Origin: Yersinia hibernica
GTDB taxonomy: Bacteria > Pseudomonadota > Gammaproteobacteria > Enterobacterales > Enterobacteriaceae
NCBI RefSeq assembly: GCF_004124235.1
Contig: NZ_CP032487.1
Span: forward strand, 2,790,001-2,854,000
Length of the DNA: 64,000 nucleotides
Direction: 5' to 3'
This document shows positions 53,687-64,000 of this stretch, in pieces. A model generated the notes under the pieces. It did no database searches, was not told the DNA's origin, and worked only from the letters and a program-made list of their open reading frames with translations. The translations under genes were made by a program, and so were the position numbers. Position 1 is the first letter of the stretch. The number at the start of each line of letters is the position of its first letter.

Positions 53687-54642
53687 TTATTTTTCACCTC
53701 ATGTTCAACAGATGAAACCAATCTAAAAAATAATTTATATTTAAATATGTAATATAAAATAGACTTTAGTTTCCCCGAATGAAGAATGGCTTTTAATGGA
53801 ACAATTTCATAAGCTTTATTGTAACTTTCTAAGGCTCGGGATTTATTAATATGATAGATTCTGGCGCATTTTGAAACATGAGACAAAAATACGCTCGCTA
53901 AAACCACCGCCCAATATTTACTATTATTTTTTAAGTATTGATCTGTAAACCTGACTAACCCGAACTCACTATCATCAAGGTCGGATATATATATATTTTT
54001 AGTAATACTGCTCGATACTTGTCTATATTGTACAATTAAATCTTTGCATTCAAATATTGATTTACATTTATTAATTAATATAGGAAGGAGTAATTGGTCT
54101 TCAAATCGTCGGCCAATATCAAAATTAATCCCATTAAAAATATCTCTATTGAAGATACAACGCCATACATAAAACATTTCACTCTCTGCTATTCTCAATT
54201 TTACAGAATCAAGATTATCGACAGTTAATTTATTTTCTTTTATTAACTTAAATGCTTTTTCTTTATCGTCTATAATTTCGCTGTAATTAAAAATCAAGCC
54301 ATCAGATGAATTAGCTCGAATAACTTCCTTGATAGTGTGATAAATATCATCACACCACAAATCATCAGCATCTAAGAAAGTAATATATCTTCCACTAGAG
54401 GTCGATATTCCTTTATTTCTAACAACAGAGATACCCGCATTTTCTTGTGCTATATAAACAAACTCAAAATTTTCACTGTATTTTTTTATAATATCTGCTG
54501 AGTTGTCAGTTGAACCATCATTAATAATGATGACTTCTAAGGTATTATCCCATTGTGAAAACACTGAAGCTAAACACGAATCAAGATATTTATCAGCATT
54601 ATATACGGGTATAATCAGTGAGAGTAATTTTTTATTATCCAT
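53683..54642 (-). CDS. wbcK: Glycosyltransferase of the GT2 family (WbcK-like)
   Basis: About 319 residues from ATG 54642. The frame is open 43 codons further upstream, but that part lies within the wzx gene in another phase and is not conserved GT2 sequence. The GT-A motifs are SLIIPVYNADKYLDSCLASV, VIIINDGSTDNSADII and the DxD in FLDADDLWCDD. It overlaps the end of wzx by eight bases and the next gene by four, showing tight operon packing. Donor sugar unknown. Confidence 0.82.
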   Translation of the reverse strand: MDNKKLLSLIIPVYNADKYLDSCLASVFSQWDNTLEVIIINDGSTDNSADIIKKYSENFEFVYIAQENAGISVVRNKGISTSSGRYITFLDADDLWCDDIYHTIKEVIRANSSDGLIFNYSEIIDDKEKAFKLIKENKLTVDNLDSVKLRIAESEMFYVWRCIFNRDIFNGINFDIGRRFEDQLLLPILINKCKSIFECKDLIVQYRQVSSSITKNIYISDLDDSEFGLVRFTDQYLKNNSKYWAVVLASVFLSHVSKCARIYHINKSRALESYNKAYEIVPLKAILHSGKLKSILYYIFKYKLFFRLVSSVEHEVKNK

Positions 54643-55891
54643 TTTTATTTCTCGCAAGAATTTCAAATAGTAGTTTCTTTCTCTTAAGAATGATAGCCAA
54701 GCATATAAAGGATAATGCCTCAATAGTAATAATTGAAACCACCCCACCCACTGCACCATATTTAGATGCAAGATATGCGCAGAGAGGTATATGAATTACG
54801 GCAGAAATCATGGGTAAAATAGTATAAGAGGCTTTATGTCCATGTGGGAGTAAAATATAATTACCAAGAACAGTTGATTGAATCACTAATAAATAAACAG
54901 GAGAGAATAAAATCAGTAACCTAGATACCTCTGAATACTCATGGCCAAACATAATCCTGGTAATTAATTTAGAAAAAATAATCACAAATATAGTTATAAC
55001 GATGCATAGAGCCCCTTGCCAATAAAAAATCTTTCTAATGAGTGCATAAGCTTCATTTTTTTTACTGACTAATAAGGAGTTTATTCTCGGATAAAATGCA
55101 TTTCCTAAGACGAGAAAGACCCCCAGAATAGCACCTTTTACTCTATCTGCCGCTGTGAATATACTTACCTCATAGACATTACTGAATATACCAATGATAA
55201 TTGTAGTGCTCATGGTATAAAGACTAATGGAAAGTGTTGCACAGAATATTGGGAATGAGTCTTTTAGGGTATGTGAGACTCTTAGACTGGAGAACTTGAC
55301 TGTCCTGACTAGTTTTTTTCGATATATATATATTATAGCTATAATACCAGCCAGTAAGTTCATTGATGATTGGATCATCACTGCATATTTAACATCAGCA
55401 TCACTGTGTACAAATATAAAGAATAGCGGCAGCATCGATAGTTTTGCCACTATCATTAGATTTGTTACAACAGACAGTTTTTCTATTCCTTGGAAAAACC
55501 ATATTGGCATTAATGTCGTACCTATTAACATAAGTACTGTATAAATCAATTCACGTTGAATAACAGCATGTGAATTAGTCGCAAGAAGTAAAATAACAAT
55601 TAAAATTGAGATTAAGCATAATATAGATTTTGAAAACAGTGTTTCAAAGAAAACCTTAGATATATATTCTGGATTATCTTGATGTTCAGCTATTTTCTTT
55701 GATGCTGATAAATTAAAGCCAAAATCAATTAAAATAACAAAATATTGGGCTAATGAAAGTGTAAGACTATAGACCCCAAACCCTTCGACTCCTAAAACAC
55801 GAGTTAAGTAGGGTAATGTTAAAAGAGGAATAATATAGTTACTACCCTGCAATAGCAGTAAAGAAAAAATATTTCTTCGTAACACTGACAT
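54635..55891 (-). CDS. wzx: Oligosaccharide flippase Wzx
   Basis: The 418-residue protein is a MATE/PST-type polysaccharide transporter with about 12 membrane helices, beginning NIFSLLLLQGSNYIIPLLTL and with the family PYLTRVLGVEGFGVYSL loop. It would flip the undecaprenyl-linked outer-core oligosaccharide to the periplasm. First gene of the cluster, it lies 230 bases from hemH, with the JUMPstart element in between. No wzy or wzz is seen, which fits a single-block outer core rather than a polymer. Confidence 0.9.
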   Translation of the reverse strand: MSVLRRNIFSLLLLQGSNYIIPLLTLPYLTRVLGVEGFGVYSLTLSLAQYFVILIDFGFNLSASKKIAEHQDNPEYISKVFFETLFSKSILCLISILIVILLLATNSHAVIQRELIYTVLMLIGTTLMPIWFFQGIEKLSVVTNLMIVAKLSMLPLFFIFVHSDADVKYAVMIQSSMNLLAGIIAIIYIYRKKLVRTVKFSSLRVSHTLKDSFPIFCATLSISLYTMSTTIIIGIFSNVYEVSIFTAADRVKGAILGVFLVLGNAFYPRINSLLVSKKNEAYALIRKIFYWQGALCIVITIFVIIFSKLITRIMFGHEYSEVSRLLILFSPVYLLVIQSTVLGNYILLPHGHKASYTILPMISAVIHIPLCAYLASKYGAVGGVVSIITIEALSFICLAIILKRKKLLFEILARNKNG

Positions 55892-56015
55892 TTAAATTTC
55901 CAGCTATTGGATTAAATTATATATTTCATGAGTTCTGAGTGTATTAATTAGCTCATTATCCCCATAGATAAATCTATTTTGTGTGGTAACAACCAAAATA
56001 TAGCTAAAATCAAGA

Positions 56016-56053
56016 CACGCTACCGCCCTTGGCTTACAGCTACCAATGCACTG
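56016..56053 (-). promoter_or_regulatory. JUMPstart element with ops site for RfaH
   Basis: Read on the minus strand the sequence CAGTGCATTGGTAGCTGTAA leads into GCCAAGGGCGGTAGCGTG. It matches the JUMPstart consensus of O-antigen and capsule operons, and its end GGCGGTAGCGTG (56027-56016) is the ops pause site for RfaH. It lies 125 bases before wzx, in the right orientation for antitermination of the whole cluster. Confidence 0.94.
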
Positions 56054-56123
56054 TTTTCAGATTCTATACTGTACTCAACTTAAAAATTAATTATAAAAAA
56101 CAGTCAGATAAAAATCACGAATA

Positions 56124-57098
56124 CTAGGATAATGAACCAATCTCTTGTTTCACCAACTGCTCTAAAAGATCAATATGAATTTCATCATCGTTCAACGCCG
56201 GAATATATTCAAATTTTTCACCACCAGCATGTAAGAAAATTTCTCTATTTTGCTCTTTGATCTCTTCTAGTGTTTCTAGACAATCAGCAGAGAAACCGGG
56301 GCAAATGAGTTGAACATGCTTAACACCTTGGGAGGGTAAATTTTTTAATGTTTCGTCTGTATAGGGCGTTAGCCAAGGCTCGCGGCCAAAGCGGGACTGA
56401 TATGTCATCATAATTTGCTCTGTCGGTAACGTTAATTCCGCCCGTAAAGCATGATAGGTATCTTCACAGCGCTGAGGATAATCATCCCCTAATTGAGCAT
56501 AGCGCTTAGGAATACCATGAAAAGACAACAGTAATCGGTCTGGTTTTCCATATTGCACAAAAGTGCGTTCGACACTTTGCTGCAATGCAGAAATATAAGC
56601 AGGATGCTCAGCATAATCACGGATAAAAGCAATCGATGGCAAACGGCGATAGCCTTTTAAAATCCGCGCCACCGCATCCCAAACTGCTGCACTTGTTGAG
56701 CAAGAGTATTGCGGGTAGAGCGGTAATATCACCAGCTTGGTGACACCTTGCGCGAGTAATTTATCAATGGCATCAGGTAGATTTGGCGAACCATAGCTCA
56801 TGCCTAATTCAACGGGAATATCGGGCATGCGTGCCGCTAATGCTTTTTGCTGCCGCCGGCTGTAGACCAACAAAGGCGAACCTTCGTCCATCCAGACAGA
56901 TTGGTATAGCTTGGCCACGCGCGGTGACCGAATCGGTAGAATAACACTGCGCAATAATGGCCACCAAAGCAATCGCGACGTATCAACCACCCGGTTATCA
57001 CTCAGGAACTCGGCCAGATAACGTTTGACAGCTTGCGGTGTAGGAGCATCCGGTGTCCCCAGATTAACCATCAGTACGCCAGGCTTACTTTGCATCAT
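56124..57098 (-). CDS. hemH: Ferrochelatase
   Basis: The 324-residue enzyme inserts Fe(II) into protoporphyrin IX, the last haem step. The N-terminus has [19 protein letters not shown]. The catalytic His is in [16 protein letters not shown], and the second conserved region is [18 protein letters not shown] with the metal-site Glu. Two ATG codons (57098, 57095) follow a TAAGGA site. It borders the lipopolysaccharide cluster on one side and adk on the other, as in all Yersinia. Confidence 0.97.
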   Translation of the reverse strand: MMQSKPGVLMVNLGTPDAPTPQAVKRYLAEFLSDNRVVDTSRLLWWPLLRSVILPIRSPRVAKLYQSVWMDEGSPLLVYSRRQQKALAARMPDIPVELGMSYGSPNLPDAIDKLLAQGVTKLVILPLYPQYSCSTSAAVWDAVARILKGYRRLPSIAFIRDYAEHPAYISALQQSVERTFVQYGKPDRLLLSFHGIPKRYAQLGDDYPQRCEDTYHALRAELTLPTEQIMMTYQSRFGREPWLTPYTDETLKNLPSQGVKHVQLICPGFSADCLETLEEIKEQNREIFLHAGGEKFEYIPALNDDEIHIDLLEQLVKQEIGSLS

Positions 57099-57164
57099 GC
57101 AGAAGTCCTTATTGTGTATTGCACCGTTTATTCAAACTCACCAATGCACTTGCAACGGTATCCG

Positions 57165-57194
57165 TAAAATAATAAAGGCGACCTTAGGCCGCCT
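57165..57194 (-). terminator. Terminator after adk
   Basis: On the minus strand AGGCGGCC (57194-57187) pairs with GGTCGCCT (57183-57176), one G-T included, with loop TAA, and is followed by TTATTATTTT. It lies about 20 bases after the adk stop. Confidence 0.85.
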
Positions 57195-57215
57195 CGACTA
57201 TCTTACCATCCAGAA

Positions 57216-57899
<684 letters not shown>

Positions 57900-58042
57900 T
57901 TACTTAAATAAGTCGAAAATGCGGAAAACGAACAACCATACCATTTTCAGGGGGGTTGGCTCAAGGCGTGCGAGGTTGCTTAATCGGATTGTATCTGGAG
58001 TACGATGGAATAATAGAAGGTAATAGCCTGAAACAACATAGA

Positions 58043-58075
58043 AAAGCCTCTGGCAGGTTATCTACCAGAGGCTTT
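58043..58075. terminator. Terminator after htpG
   Basis: AAAGCCTCTGG (58043-58053) and CCAGAGGCTTT (58065-58075) form a perfect 11-bp stem with an 11-base loop just after the htpG stop. On the minus strand TTTTCTATG follows. Confidence 0.9.
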
Positions 58076-58086
58076 CTGTCACTCAA

Positions 58087-59961
58087 TTATGCCGTTAATA
58101 ACTGATTCATTCGGCGAATAAACTGATTAGGGTCATCAAGTGTTCCCCGCTCAGCGAATAGAGCTTGGTCTAGCAACAACTCGACCCATTGCGCAAATTG
58201 GGCATCATCTGCCACATCAGCGGCGCGTTTGACCAAACTGTGCTCTGGGTTCAATTCAAAAATGTACTTCACTTCCGGTGCCTGTTGGCCCGCAGCCGCG
58301 AACAATTTCGCCATCTGCGTACTCATTTCATCAGCATCGGTCGTCACAATCGCCGGAGTATCTGTTAAGCGGTGGGTCAGACGGACATCTTTTACCCGCT
58401 CACCTAGCAAAGTTTTTACACGCTCAACAAAAGGCTCCAGAGCTTTATCTGCTTCTTGCTGCTCCGGACGCTCTTCATCAGCCAGTTTATTCAGTGAATC
58501 ATCGGCTTTGCTGACTGATTGGAAAGCTTTGCCATCGAACTCGGTCAGGTAACTCATCATCCATTCGTCGATACGATCGGATAACAGTAAGACTTCAATA
58601 CCTTTTTTACGGAACAGCTCCAGATGTGGACTATTCTTAGCGGCGGCATAGCTATCAGCAGTGATGTAATAAATCTTCTCCTGCCCTTCTGCCATGCGGC
58701 TGACATAATCTTCTAAGGCGACAGTCTGCGCCGAACTGTCTGTATGGGTTGAAGCAAAGCGCAACAATTTGGCAATAGTATCTTTGTTGCTACCATCCTC
58801 CGCTGGCCCCTCTTTTAGCGCCATACCGAACTGTTGCCAGAACTGCTGATACTGCTCAGCATCATCTTTAGCCAGTTTTTCCAGCATTTGCAGCACACGT
58901 TTTGTCAATGCACTGCGCAGGTTTTGAGTCACACGGCTGTCTTGCAGGATCTCACGCGAAACATTCAGTGGTAAATCATTGGAATCAATCAGGCCACGAA
59001 CAAAACGCAGATAATTCGGCATAAACTGCTCCGCATCATCCATGATAAACACACGCTGCACATAGAGTTTCAAGCCGTGTTTGTGATCACGATTCCACAT
59101 ATCCCAAGGCGCTTGCGCCGGGATGTACAGCAGGCTGGTGTACTCTTGTTTACCCTCTACGCGGTTATGGCTCCAAATCAGCGGGTCAGTAAAGTCATGA
59201 GCAATATGTTTGTAGAATGCTTTATATTCGTCATCGGTGATTTCAGCTTTGCTACGCGTCCATAGCGCTTGGGCTTTATTGATTTTTTCCCAGGTGACCG
59301 TGCCGTCTTCTTCATTTTTACTTTGGATTTCTACCGGCAGTGCAATATGGTCGGAATACTTGCTGATAACCGAGCGCAAGCGCCAGTCATCCAGATATTC
59401 ATCTTCACCCTCGCGCAGGTGCAAGGTGATTTCTGTGCCGCGATCTTCTTTGGTGATATCCGCGATGGTGTAATCACCCTCACCCTGAGACTCCCAGAAC
59501 ACCCCAGCATCTGCTGGCGCACCGGCTGCGCGGGTACGGACAGTGACTTTATCTGCCACGATAAATGCAGAATAGAAGCCCACGCCAAACTGGCCGATTA
59601 ATTGACTGTCTTTAGCTTGATCTGAACCAATAGATTCAAGGAATGCTTTAGTCCCTGATTTCGCGATAGTGCCCAGATTATCAATGACTTCATCACGGCT
59701 CATACCAATGCCGTTATCACTTAGGGTCAAAGTGCGTTTTTCTTTATCAAAAGATAACCGCACACGCAGCTCACCATCACCTTCAAACAATTCAGGGTGA
59801 GATAGTGCCCGAAAACGTAGTTTATCTGCGGCATCAGAGGCGTTAGAGATAAGCTCGCGCAAGAAAATTTCTTTATTAGAATAGAGCGAGTGAATCATCA
59901 AATGGAGAAGTTGTTTGACTTCAGACTGGAATCCACGGGTTTCTTGACCTTTCATACTCAT
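58087..59961 (-). CDS. htpG: HSP90-family chaperone HtpG
   Basis: The 624-residue protein equals E. coli HtpG. The GHKL ATP-binding motifs are [32 protein letters not shown], and [15 protein letters not shown] in the first 130 residues. The middle domain (about 235-495) and dimerisation domain follow. It refolds or holds clients together with DnaK. Start ATG 59961 ([20 protein letters not shown]) follows a GAGGTAA ribosome-binding site. A sigma-32 promoter lies 54 bases upstream. Confidence 0.98.
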   Translation of the reverse strand: MSMKGQETRGFQSEVKQLLHLMIHSLYSNKEIFLRELISNASDAADKLRFRALSHPELFEGDGELRVRLSFDKEKRTLTLSDNGIGMSRDEVIDNLGTIAKSGTKAFLESIGSDQAKDSQLIGQFGVGFYSAFIVADKVTVRTRAAGAPADAGVFWESQGEGDYTIADITKEDRGTEITLHLREGEDEYLDDWRLRSVISKYSDHIALPVEIQSKNEEDGTVTWEKINKAQALWTRSKAEITDDEYKAFYKHIAHDFTDPLIWSHNRVEGKQEYTSLLYIPAQAPWDMWNRDHKHGLKLYVQRVFIMDDAEQFMPNYLRFVRGLIDSNDLPLNVSREILQDSRVTQNLRSALTKRVLQMLEKLAKDDAEQYQQFWQQFGMALKEGPAEDGSNKDTIAKLLRFASTHTDSSAQTVALEDYVSRMAEGQEKIYYITADSYAAAKNSPHLELFRKKGIEVLLLSDRIDEWMMSYLTEFDGKAFQSVSKADDSLNKLADEERPEQQEADKALEPFVERVKTLLGERVKDVRLTHRLTDTPAIVTTDADEMSTQMAKLFAAAGQQAPEVKYIFELNPEHSLVKRAADVADDAQFAQWVELLLDQALFAERGTLDDPNQFIRRMNQLLTA

Positions 59962-60014
59962 TAATTACCTCAATCCAAATTACCGATAGGTAGATAAAAT
60001 CGAACAATGAAAAT

Positions 60015-60044
60015 TAAGTGGGGCCAATAGAGAGCGGTTTCAAG
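60015..60044 (-). promoter_or_regulatory. Heat-shock (sigma-32) promoter of htpG
   Basis: Read on the minus strand: CTTGAAA (60044-60038), 14 bases, then CCCCACTTA (60023-60015). This fits the sigma-32 consensus CTTGAAA-N13-17-CCCCATNT with one difference. Its distance to htpG is right for control by RpoH. Confidence 0.92.
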
Positions 60045-60170
60045 TCATAACGGAGAAAAAAACTGAGAATCAGGGGCGATTTATTGAGCATCACGAATAA
60101 AATTATTCATATGATAATCAATAACAAAACAATCGCCCACCAGATTAAATAGCCGCGGTGCGGAATGAAA

Positions 60171-60775
60171 TTAGTACTTAATAGGGTTACGGCCCGCTAA
60201 CGAGTGGGATAAGGTGGTGCCGTCAACCATTTCCAACTCCCCCCCCACCGGCACACCATGTGCAATGCGGCTGGCTAGCACCCCATACTGGCCACACATC
60301 TGGCCAATATAGTTGGCGGTGGCATCCCCCTCGACGGTCGGATTTGTCGCCAGAATGACTTCACTGATAGTTTCAGTTTCCAGCCGTTTCTCCAGCAAGT
60401 CCAAACCAATATCACCAGGGCCAATACCATCCATGGGGGATAAATGCCCCATCAGCACAAAATAACGCCCGCCAAACTGGCCGGTTTGCTCGATGGCATG
60501 AATATCTGCTGGGCTTTCAACCACACAGATTTGGCCATTTTGTTGCCGTCGCGGATTAGCGCAAATAGTGCAGCGCTCTTGCTCGGTGAATGTCCGGCAA
60601 TCAGCACAGTGGCCGATTTCGGACATCGCACGAGTCAAAGCCTGCGCCAGACGCATGCCACCGCTACGATCACGCTGTAGCAGTTGGAATGCCATCCGTT
60701 GTGCTGATTTTGGGCCAACCCCCGGCAAACAGCGCAACGCCTCCATTAATGACTCAAGGAGTGGACTGGTTTGCA

Positions 60776-60776
<1 letters not shown>
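60171..60776 (-). CDS. recR: Recombination mediator RecR
   Basis: The 201-residue protein has a helix-hairpin-helix ([20 protein letters not shown]), a four-cysteine zinc finger ([17 protein letters not shown]), a TOPRIM domain ([17 protein letters not shown]), and a Walker-B-like end. With RecO and RecF it loads RecA at single-strand gaps. Start ATG 60776 overlaps the stop of ybaB by one base. It forms the conserved dnaX-ybaB-recR operon, transcribed toward htpG. Confidence 0.98.
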
Positions 60777-61117
<341 letters not shown>

Positions 61118-61163
61118 TCATCGCAAGGGGCTGCGTCGGTGCACCATGCACTTATCGCAGCGA

Positions 61164-63131
61164 TTAAACCGGTCGGATACTTTCTTCATCCAATTCGGCG
61201 TCGAAAAAGCGACGCAGTGTTTGAATATTATTATCCGCAATAATTGACTGGCGTGCTTGTACCAGTTTTTCTTCATAAATGGCTTGCCGCCATTCCAGCG
61301 GAGTGCGCTCCGCCGGGTTATCATCTTCAATAACACTCAGGGTGACGGCATTCCCGTGTAATTCGCTCAATGCATCTGCCAATGCCTTTTGGGCCGCTGG
61401 CGAGTTTAAATGGCGCTGGGCAGAACGCAAGTGAAGGCAAATATTACCCGGTTCTATTTCTTCTTTAAATGCATTCAGCGCAAGTTGTTGCACCAATTTA
61501 GGAATCTGTAGCTTATCAATCTCTGCGGCCCATGGATCTCGCAGCATCGCCTCTTGCGCCAATTTAGCAGACAGTTCCGGCGTCTTTTCATGCTCCAGCG
61601 CAGAACGCAAGGCTTTAGGGGTGGCCACCGGCTCTACCGCCACCTCAGGCTGATTCTGCGCCGTCCAGCGGTAAGCTTCTTTCTTCGCTGGTTTCTTTTC
61701 TTCTGTGGATTTAGCCGCCAGCCGCTGTTGGCTACGCTCAGTCACCGAAGCTAAGCGCTCCAGTGTTGAGTTTGCCGGCCGCGCTTTTCCTGGCGCTGCC
61801 GGTTCATTCTTTTTTGCTGTCGTCGTCCCCGACTGGCGCAGTAATTGCGTGCGTGCTTGAAGCAATTGCGCGGTAGAATCCGGCAGCTCGGCATTGACCT
61901 GCACCGCTGCACCTAATGGTGGAGCCTCGTGCTGCGGCGCATGTTGAGTGTGAAGCGCTGCCTGCATATGCTGCGATACTGAAGTACTATCAGCAATTGC
62001 AGCCGGGGGGCTGGCAGAGACAATCTGCGGCTCGGCAATGATGGCTTTCGGGTGAAACGCCAATGCCCGCAACAAGGTCATTTCAACCCCCATGCGGCGG
62101 TCTGGGGCGTATGCCAACTCTTTTCGCCCCACCAGCAAGGTCTGGTAGTACAACTGAATATCTGTCGGCGGTAGCGTTCGGGCCAGCTCACGTAAGCGCG
62201 GTTCGATGGTGGCGTAATGATTATCCAGCATCGATGGCAATAGCTGCACCATCGCAATGCGGTGTAGCAAACTTAAGGTTTCAACTAACAGATTTTCCCA
62301 GTCAACACCACGGGAGGCCGCTTGCTCAAGCTGAGCCATCACCCGCGCGCCATCCGCACTCACCAGCGCTTCAATGATCGCCAGCGGCTGTTCATCATCT
62401 AACGTACCTAGCATTTGACTGACAGTGGCAGTCGTGACCTGACCATCGCCCATGGCTATCGCCTGATCGGTCAAACTCAGCGCATCGCGCATACTGCCAT
62501 CAGCCGCTCGCGCCAGTAATTGCAATGCTCGAGCATCACTACTGATTTGTTCAGCTAGCAATATCTTTTCAAGCTGCGCCCGGATCACCTCAACATCAAT
62601 GACTTTGAGATGAAACTGCAAACAGCGGGAAAGTATGGTGACGGGCAACTTTTGTGGGTCTGTCGTCGCTAGCAGAAATTTCACATGAGCAGGCGGCTCT
62701 TCAAGAGTTTTCAACAAAGCGTTGAAACTGTGCCGTGACAACATATGAACTTCATCGATTAAATAGACTTTGAAGCGGCCACGGGCGGGGGCGTACTGGA
62801 CATTATCCAGTAGCTCGCGTGTATCTTCAACTTTGGTGCGCGAAGCGGCATCAATTTCAATCAAGTCAACAAAACGGCCTTGCTCAATTTCCAAGCAGTT
62901 AGCACAGATACCGCAAGGGGTGGCAGTAATCCCCGTTTCGCAATTAAGTCCTTTGGCCAGCAACCGGGCGATAGAGGTCTTACCTACCCCGCGGGTACCA
63001 GAAAATAAATAGGCGTGATGAATTCGCCCTAATGAAAGGCCGTTGGCCAACGCCGTCAGAACATGTTCCTGACCAACGACGTCTGCAAACGTTTTGGGGC
63101 GCCACTTACGGGCAAGGACCTGATAGCTCAT
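61164..63131 (-). CDS. dnaX: DNA polymerase III tau subunit (and gamma by frameshift)
   Basis: The 655-residue clamp-loader ATPase has Walker A FSGTRGVGKTSIARLLAKGL, a zinc module with four Cys (CETGITATPCGICANCLE), Walker B YLIDEVHMLS, and the sensor LLATTDPQKLPVTILSRC. The variable middle region (about 370-510) is followed by the tau-specific domains IV/V that contact DnaB and the alpha subunit. The programmed -1 frameshift site lies at 61815-61809, giving a gamma product of about 442 residues. Start ATG 63131. First gene of dnaX-ybaB-recR. Confidence 0.98.
   Translation of the reverse strand: MSYQVLARKWRPKTFADVVGQEHVLTALANGLSLGRIHHAYLFSGTRGVGKTSIARLLAKGLNCETGITATPCGICANCLEIEQGRFVDLIEIDAASRTKVEDTRELLDNVQYAPARGRFKVYLIDEVHMLSRHSFNALLKTLEEPPAHVKFLLATTDPQKLPVTILSRCLQFHLKVIDVEVIRAQLEKILLAEQISSDARALQLLARAADGSMRDALSLTDQAIAMGDGQVTTATVSQMLGTLDDEQPLAIIEALVSADGARVMAQLEQAASRGVDWENLLVETLSLLHRIAMVQLLPSMLDNHYATIEPRLRELARTLPPTDIQLYYQTLLVGRKELAYAPDRRMGVEMTLLRALAFHPKAIIAEPQIVSASPPAAIADSTSVSQHMQAALHTQHAPQHEAPPLGAAVQVNAELPDSTAQLLQARTQLLRQSGTTTAKKNEPAAPGKARPANSTLERLASVTERSQQRLAAKSTEEKKPAKKEAYRWTAQNQPEVAVEPVATPKALRSALEHEKTPELSAKLAQEAMLRDPWAAEIDKLQIPKLVQQLALNAFKEEIEPGNICLHLRSAQRHLNSPAAQKALADALSELHGNAVTLSVIEDDNPAERTPLEWRQAIYEEKLVQARQSIIADNNIQTLRRFFDAELDEESIRPV
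61804..61815 (-). other. Programmed -1 frameshift site in dnaX
   Basis: The minus strand reads GCA AAA AAG AAT GAA. A AAA AAG is the slippery heptamer (61815-61809). After a -1 slip the next codons are GAA TGA (Glu, stop at 61806-61804), exactly the arrangement that yields gamma in E. coli. Confidence 0.93.
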
Positions 63132-63512
63132 TAATGCTTCATCATTGATTTATAAAAATAATTTAGTCACCAATACAAACCACGATTTAACTTATGTCGC
63201 TAGCAGGTGGTCTGTTTTCGAATAGCTGCATTCGAATAGTGACAGGCTAAATCTTAGTGTACCAGTACACCCATCGTCATTCCCAAAAATTTATTTTGTG
63301 AATATAGGCTTGTCGATTCTTTGTACCCTGTGCTGAATATTTTAAGACAAAAATTTGATGTGATGAACGGCGTGGGGTGGCTGGTGTGCAATGACACAGG
63401 TGCAAATTAAGTCAAGTACAATAGGAATAGCTGATTAATACCGGAGAAATAGTACAGGAAATGAGAGTAAAACAGCCCCATAATTAGCTATGAGGCTGAT
63501 ACTTTTGTACAA
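63132..63512. other. Gap between apt and dnaX
   Basis: About 380 bases with no gene. It must contain the end of the apt transcript and the promoter of dnaX (both read leftward). I see no perfect long hairpin with a T run. Confidence 0.5.
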
Positions 63513-64000
63513 TTAATGGCCGTCGAAATCAACCAGACTGTAGCAAGTAATCCCTTGCTGATTCAGGCGAGCTTCGCCCCCCAAGTCCGGTAAATTAATC
63601 ACGAACGCGGCATCAGTAACTTCACCGCCCAGTTGACGAATAAGCTTAACTGTCGCTTCAATAGTCCCACCGGTCGCCAGTAAATCGTCAATAACCAAGA
63701 CTTTATCGCCCGGTTGAATACTGTCAGTGTGGATCTCAAGTTTGTCAGTGCCGTATTCTAACTCATAGCTTTCGCTGAGGGTGGCGCGTGGTAATTTACC
63801 AGGCTTACGTACTGGAACAAAACCCACCCCAAGAGACAAGGCAACCGGCGCACCAAACAGAAAACCACGGGCTTCAGTACCCACAACTTTAGTCACGCCC
63901 TTGTCCAAATAACGCTCAGTCAACAACTCGATGCTGGCTGCATAGGCTAAGGGATCTTCCAGCAAGCTGGTCACATCACGGAACAGTATTCCCTTTTTTG
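63513..64000 (-). CDS. apt: Adenine phosphoribosyltransferase, partial at the window end
   Basis: The visible 162 codons reach the right edge without a start; the first residues of the enzyme are outside. The sequence runs [20 protein letters not shown] at the edge, then [39 protein letters not shown], and the PRPP-binding motif [20 protein letters not shown]. It makes AMP from adenine and PRPP in purine salvage. It lies upstream of dnaX in the same direction, the usual order. Confidence 0.97.
   Translation of the reverse strand, partial: KKGILFRDVTSLLEDPLAYAASIELLTERYLDKGVTKVVGTEARGFLFGAPVALSLGVGFVPVRKPGKLPRATLSESYELEYGTDKLEIHTDSIQPGDKVLVIDDLLATGGTIEATVKLIRQLGGEVTDAAFVINLPDLGGEARLNQQGITCYSLVDFDGH

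Noticed and set aside
54643..54771. Extended WbcK N-terminus over wzx
   Set aside because: The extra 43 codons are the wzx gene in another phase; GT2 homology begins just after ATG 54642.

Overview
The window is chromosomal DNA of a Yersinia, most likely of the Y. enterocolitica group. The core genes folD-ybcJ-cysS-ppiB-lpxH-purEK-ybbP-ybbA-tesA-ybbO-cnoX-qmcA-ybbJ-cueR-copA-ybaP-ybaK-ushA-fsr-ybaL-gsk and hemH-adk-htpG-recR-ybaB-dnaX-apt follow the enterobacterial order. The gsk-hemH interval holds wzx, five glycosyltransferases, a WecA-like transferase, a FlaA1-type dehydratase and a galE/gne-like epimerase, in the order I know from the Y. enterocolitica O:3 lipopolysaccharide outer-core cluster (wzx-wbcKLMNOPQ-gne). 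The species call is inference from gene content and order; no database was searched.

Bases 1-20208 are accessory DNA. The first 7.7 kb carry one arm of a SPI-1/Mxi-Spa-class type III secretion system: the start of the secretin gene and an InvF-like AraC regulator on the minus strand, then, divergently, a PrgH-PrgI-PrgJ-PrgK-OrgA-OrgB-OrgC-like base, needle and sorting-platform operon ending in an IagB-like transglycosylase. A membrane-anchored ToxR-type regulator converges on that operon. The export apparatus, ATPase and translocon genes must lie left of the window. Next come about 1.5 kb of decayed DNA with a broken chaperone-usher fimbrial locus, and an isolated 392-residue coiled-coil protein that is a candidate secreted substrate.

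From about 10.96 to 20.2 kb lies a mosaic of mobile-element remains. It contains a truncated and a complete copy of one IS3-family element, a DUF1493 gene, a relic of an integrase 3' end followed by a tRNA T-arm-like sequence, a possible zinc-binding protein gene with an octanucleotide repeat, a DUF4942 gene, and the early/lysogeny arm of a defective prophage. That arm has small ORFs, a C5-cytosine methyltransferase gene broken by an in-frame TGA, a Dam-type methylase, an excisionase and an integrase that abuts the 3' end of argU. A long second reading frame with its own ribosome-binding site is embedded in the broken methyltransferase gene and is the least ordinary thing in the window. The pattern suggests successive insertions at argU.

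Bases 20.2-64.0 kb are conserved core plus the outer-core cluster. Several textbook regulatory sites can be read directly: the argU promoter, a PurR operator before purEK, a CueR operator between cueR and copA, a JUMPstart/ops element before wzx, a sigma-32 promoter before htpG, and the A AAA AAG frameshift site in dnaX. The window ends inside apt.
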